A stretch of 64,000 nucleotides of DNA, taken from JAJPIG01 sp035531675. GTDB taxonomy: Bacteria; Desulfobacterota; Binatia; Binatales; Binataceae. The notes under the pieces are model-generated. The model saw only the letters and a list, made by a program, of their open reading frames with translations. It had not been told where the DNA came from and ran no database searches. The position numbers were made by a program, and so were the translations under genes. The DNA is taken from positions 124,001 to 188,000 of the forward strand of contig DATKSL010000003.1 in the NCBI GenBank assembly GCA_035531675.1, read 5' to 3'. This document shows, piece by piece, positions 62,335-64,000 of this stretch (position 1 is the stretch's first letter; each line of letters starts with the position of its first letter).

Positions 62335-63566
62335 GCCTGTTCCCCTCGGCCAGCGGAAGTTCGCTGCCTTTGCGGCAGCAGCGTCAGCGCGGCGGCGGCC
62401 AGCACGGCGCTGGCAAAGTACGGCGCGGCCGGCCCCAGGAATTGATAGGCGAGACCGCCGCCGATCGGGCCCGCAATTCGCGCCAGTGACATCGCCGACT
62501 GATTGAGCCCCAGTACTTCGCCCTGCAGATGACGTTCGGCGCTTTTTGAAATCAGTGTCGCGACGGCGGGGCTCGCGAAGCCGTAGCCCAGCGAAAGCAG
62601 GGCCAGAAAGATCAGCAGCGCGGCGTGCGAGCCGAGACTGGCGAGCGGCCCGATGCCGACGAGAAACACCAGCACCCCGACCATCAGCACCGTCCGTTCG
62701 CCCACCCGGGCGACGAATTTGCCCAGCAGATAGCCCTGGGTCAGCGCCTGGATAAACCCGGCGTAGGCGAGCAACAGCCCGACACCGAGCGCGTGGTAAC
62801 CGTAGACCGCCGGGATCATGATCGCGAAGGTCATCTCGAACGCCGCCATCGCGGTGGTGAGCATAAACGCGATCGCGAACAGGCGCAGCCGGAGCGGATT
62901 GGCAAGATTGCGCGGGAAGCTGGTGAAAGTGGCGACTGCGGCATGCAGATCGAGGCGCGCGCCGGGCTCGGGAGGATGCGATTCGGGCAAAGCCAGCGCC
63001 GCGAAAATCAGATTGGCGAAAGTGAGCGCCGCGGCGAAGAACACCGGCGTGCGCAGGCTGGCGTGGCCGAGCAGGCCGCCGATCGCCGGCCCCAGCACGA
63101 AGCCGAGTCCGAAGGCCGCGCCGATCATCCCCATCCCGCGCGCGCGCTCGGACTCCGCGGTGGTGTCGGCGATATAGGCTTGAGCGGTCGAGATAGTCCC
63201 GGCGCACATCCCATGAATCGCGCGTGACAACAGCAGCACGGCGAACGATCCGGCGAAACCATAAATCACGTAGCTGACCGAAGATCCCAGCAGCCCGAGC
63301 ATGATGATCGGACGGCGCCCGATTCGATCCGAGATGCGCCCGAGGATCGGCGCGCACACGAACTGCGCGGCGGAGTAGATGGCGAGGATGAGCCCGATGC
63401 CGCCGGCCGTGATATGCATCCGCTCCGCGAACAACGGCAGAAACGGAATCACGATGCCGAAGCCGAGCAGATCGATAAATACCGTCAGAAACAGAACCAG
63501 CCGCGATGCGTGGCTGGGCCGGGCGCTGGCCGGCGGCGCTTGCCTGAGTGACTCAATCGTTGGCAT
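62331..63566 (-). CDS. Major facilitator superfamily transporter, TetA-like
   Basis: A 411-residue 12-TM MFS drug/proton antiporter. The loop 2-3 motif A is GRISDRIGRRPIIMLGLLGS (about 75-94), and GFGIVIPFLPLFAERMH in TM1 and the GAAFGLGFVLGPAIGGLLG motif C of TM5 place it in the DHA1/TetA group. It is translated together with the HemJ-like gene. Substrate unknown. Confidence 0.9.
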   Translation of the reverse strand: MPTIESLRQAPPASARPSHASRLVLFLTVFIDLLGFGIVIPFLPLFAERMHITAGGIGLILAIYSAAQFVCAPILGRISDRIGRRPIIMLGLLGSSVSYVIYGFAGSFAVLLLSRAIHGMCAGTISTAQAYIADTTAESERARGMGMIGAAFGLGFVLGPAIGGLLGHASLRTPVFFAAALTFANLIFAALALPESHPPEPGARLDLHAAVATFTSFPRNLANPLRLRLFAIAFMLTTAMAAFEMTFAIMIPAVYGYHALGVGLLLAYAGFIQALTQGYLLGKFVARVGERTVLMVGVLVFLVGIGPLASLGSHAALLIFLALLSLGYGFASPAVATLISKSAERHLQGEVLGLNQSAMSLARIAGPIGGGLAYQFLGPAAPYFASAVLAAAALTLLPQRQRTSAGRGEQA

Positions 63567-63678
63567 TGTTTAAATGGTGTGCGTGCTGAGAAAATCGCAT
63601 GTGGCGCGCACAGTCAAGCCGACGTTCCCCGGCGGCGCGATGCCGGCCGGCGCCGTCGAGCGCGAATCGAGGTAAGCG

Positions 63679-64000
63679 ATGGCTGGGTATTCCTCCGAAC
63701 TCAAACGCAAAACCATCAGCGTGGAGCGCGCCGCCGAGCTGGTCCAATCGAACAGCTGGCTCGATTTCGGCTTCGGGCTGGGCCAGCCCGATCTGTTCGA
63801 CCAGGCGCTCGCCGCGCGCGTGCCGAAGCTCGAGGGCGTCAAGATCCGCAGCTGTCTTACGATGCGGCCGCGCGCCAGTGTCGAGGCCGATCCTAACGGG
63901 CGCCACGTGAGCTTCCTGTCCTGGTATTTTTCCGGGCTCGATCGCGCGATGCACGACAAGGGGCTGTGCCATCACATCCCGATGAACTTCGGCGAAGCGC
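63679..64000 (+). CDS. Acetyl-CoA hydrolase / 4-hydroxybutyrate CoA-transferase family, 5' end only
   Basis: A frame without stop runs from ATG 63679 (GAGGTAAG upstream) to the window edge, 107 codons. It reads MAGYSSELKRKTISVERAA, then LDFGFGLGQPDLFDQALAA, SWYFSGLDRAMHDKG and HHIPMNF. The order and these blocks match the N-terminal half of class I CoA-transferases of the AbfT/Cat1 type, which move CoA between acyl donors such as acetate and 4-hydroxybutyrate or butyrate. The rest lies outside the window. Confidence 0.82.
   Translation, partial: MAGYSSELKRKTISVERAAELVQSNSWLDFGFGLGQPDLFDQALAARVPKLEGVKIRSCLTMRPRASVEADPNGRHVSFLSWYFSGLDRAMHDKGLCHHIPMNFGEA

Noticed and set aside
62335..63357. Upstream extension of the HemJ-like gene to a 479-residue protein
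   Set aside because: The extension is a shifted-frame reading of the MFS gene; the GTG overlapping the MFS stop, with its own ribosome site, is the natural start.

Overview
The window is one continuous, GC-rich, gene-dense chromosomal segment from a Gram-negative bacterium. Outer-membrane genes (a porin-like barrel, TolC, an RND pump, an AsmA protein, lipoproteins) and a YidC with a large periplasmic domain point to a diderm. The mix of luciferase-like (LLM) oxidoreductases, CoA-transferases, a methylcrotonyl-CoA carboxylase subunit and amidases, with many TTG/GTG starts, suggests a deltaproteobacterium-like or Binatota-like soil or sediment lineage. That placement is inference; there is no rRNA here to test it. 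I recognised no tRNA, rRNA, CRISPR array, prophage or insertion sequence.

Layout. 0.2-6.4 kb (minus): parB, parA, rsmG, mnmG, mnmE, with two parS-type sites. 6.5-11.3 kb (plus): an LLM enzyme, then rpmH, rnpA, yidD, yidC, jag; rpmH lies wholly inside the only usable rnpA reading frame. 11.4-16.2 kb: 7Fe ferredoxin, fumarase, a tandem pair of LLM genes. 16.2-26.6 kb: a Cys-rich lipoprotein with a small CxxC protein, the MCC beta subunit, MutS2, AsmA, a family-4-like uracil-DNA glycosylase, a Smr protein, a GST-like protein. 27-30.2 kb (minus): hemL followed by an F0-only ATP synthase operon (atpZ, atpI, atpB, atpE) whose c subunit carries Na+-binding-type residues, closed by a strong terminator. 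30.6-33.5 kb: DnaA boxes, dnaA, an AT-rich gap and dnaN, the likely origin. 33.5-38.6 kb: a GT39-type glycosyltransferase, a DUF255 thioredoxin-fold protein, an exo/endonuclease-phosphatase protein.

38.6-45.1 kb (minus) is the most distinctive accessory block: two amidase-signature hydrolases, a 70-residue GatC/AtzG-like protein, an LLM oxidoreductase and a fused double CoA-transferase. It reads as one catabolic operon. 45.4-54.8 kb is an envelope block: lipoprotein plus porin, a second lipoprotein, a Spy/CpxP-like protein, a c-type cytochrome, and a convergent RND-MFP-TolC efflux operon. 55.3-64 kb: a BON-like secreted protein, a UvrD-type helicase, another LLM enzyme, a metallo-beta-lactamase-fold hydrolase, FabI, a glyoxalase II-like protein, a HemJ/CopD-like membrane protein overlapping an MFS transporter, and the start of an acetyl-CoA hydrolase/4-hydroxybutyrate CoA-transferase family gene cut by the window edge.

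Dispersed palindromic repeats fill three of the larger intergenic gaps (about 13.45-13.70, 21.50-21.67 and 26.60-26.92 kb). The genes usually found together at the origin are split here: the par/mnm block and the rpmH block point away from each other and lie about 23 kb from dnaA.
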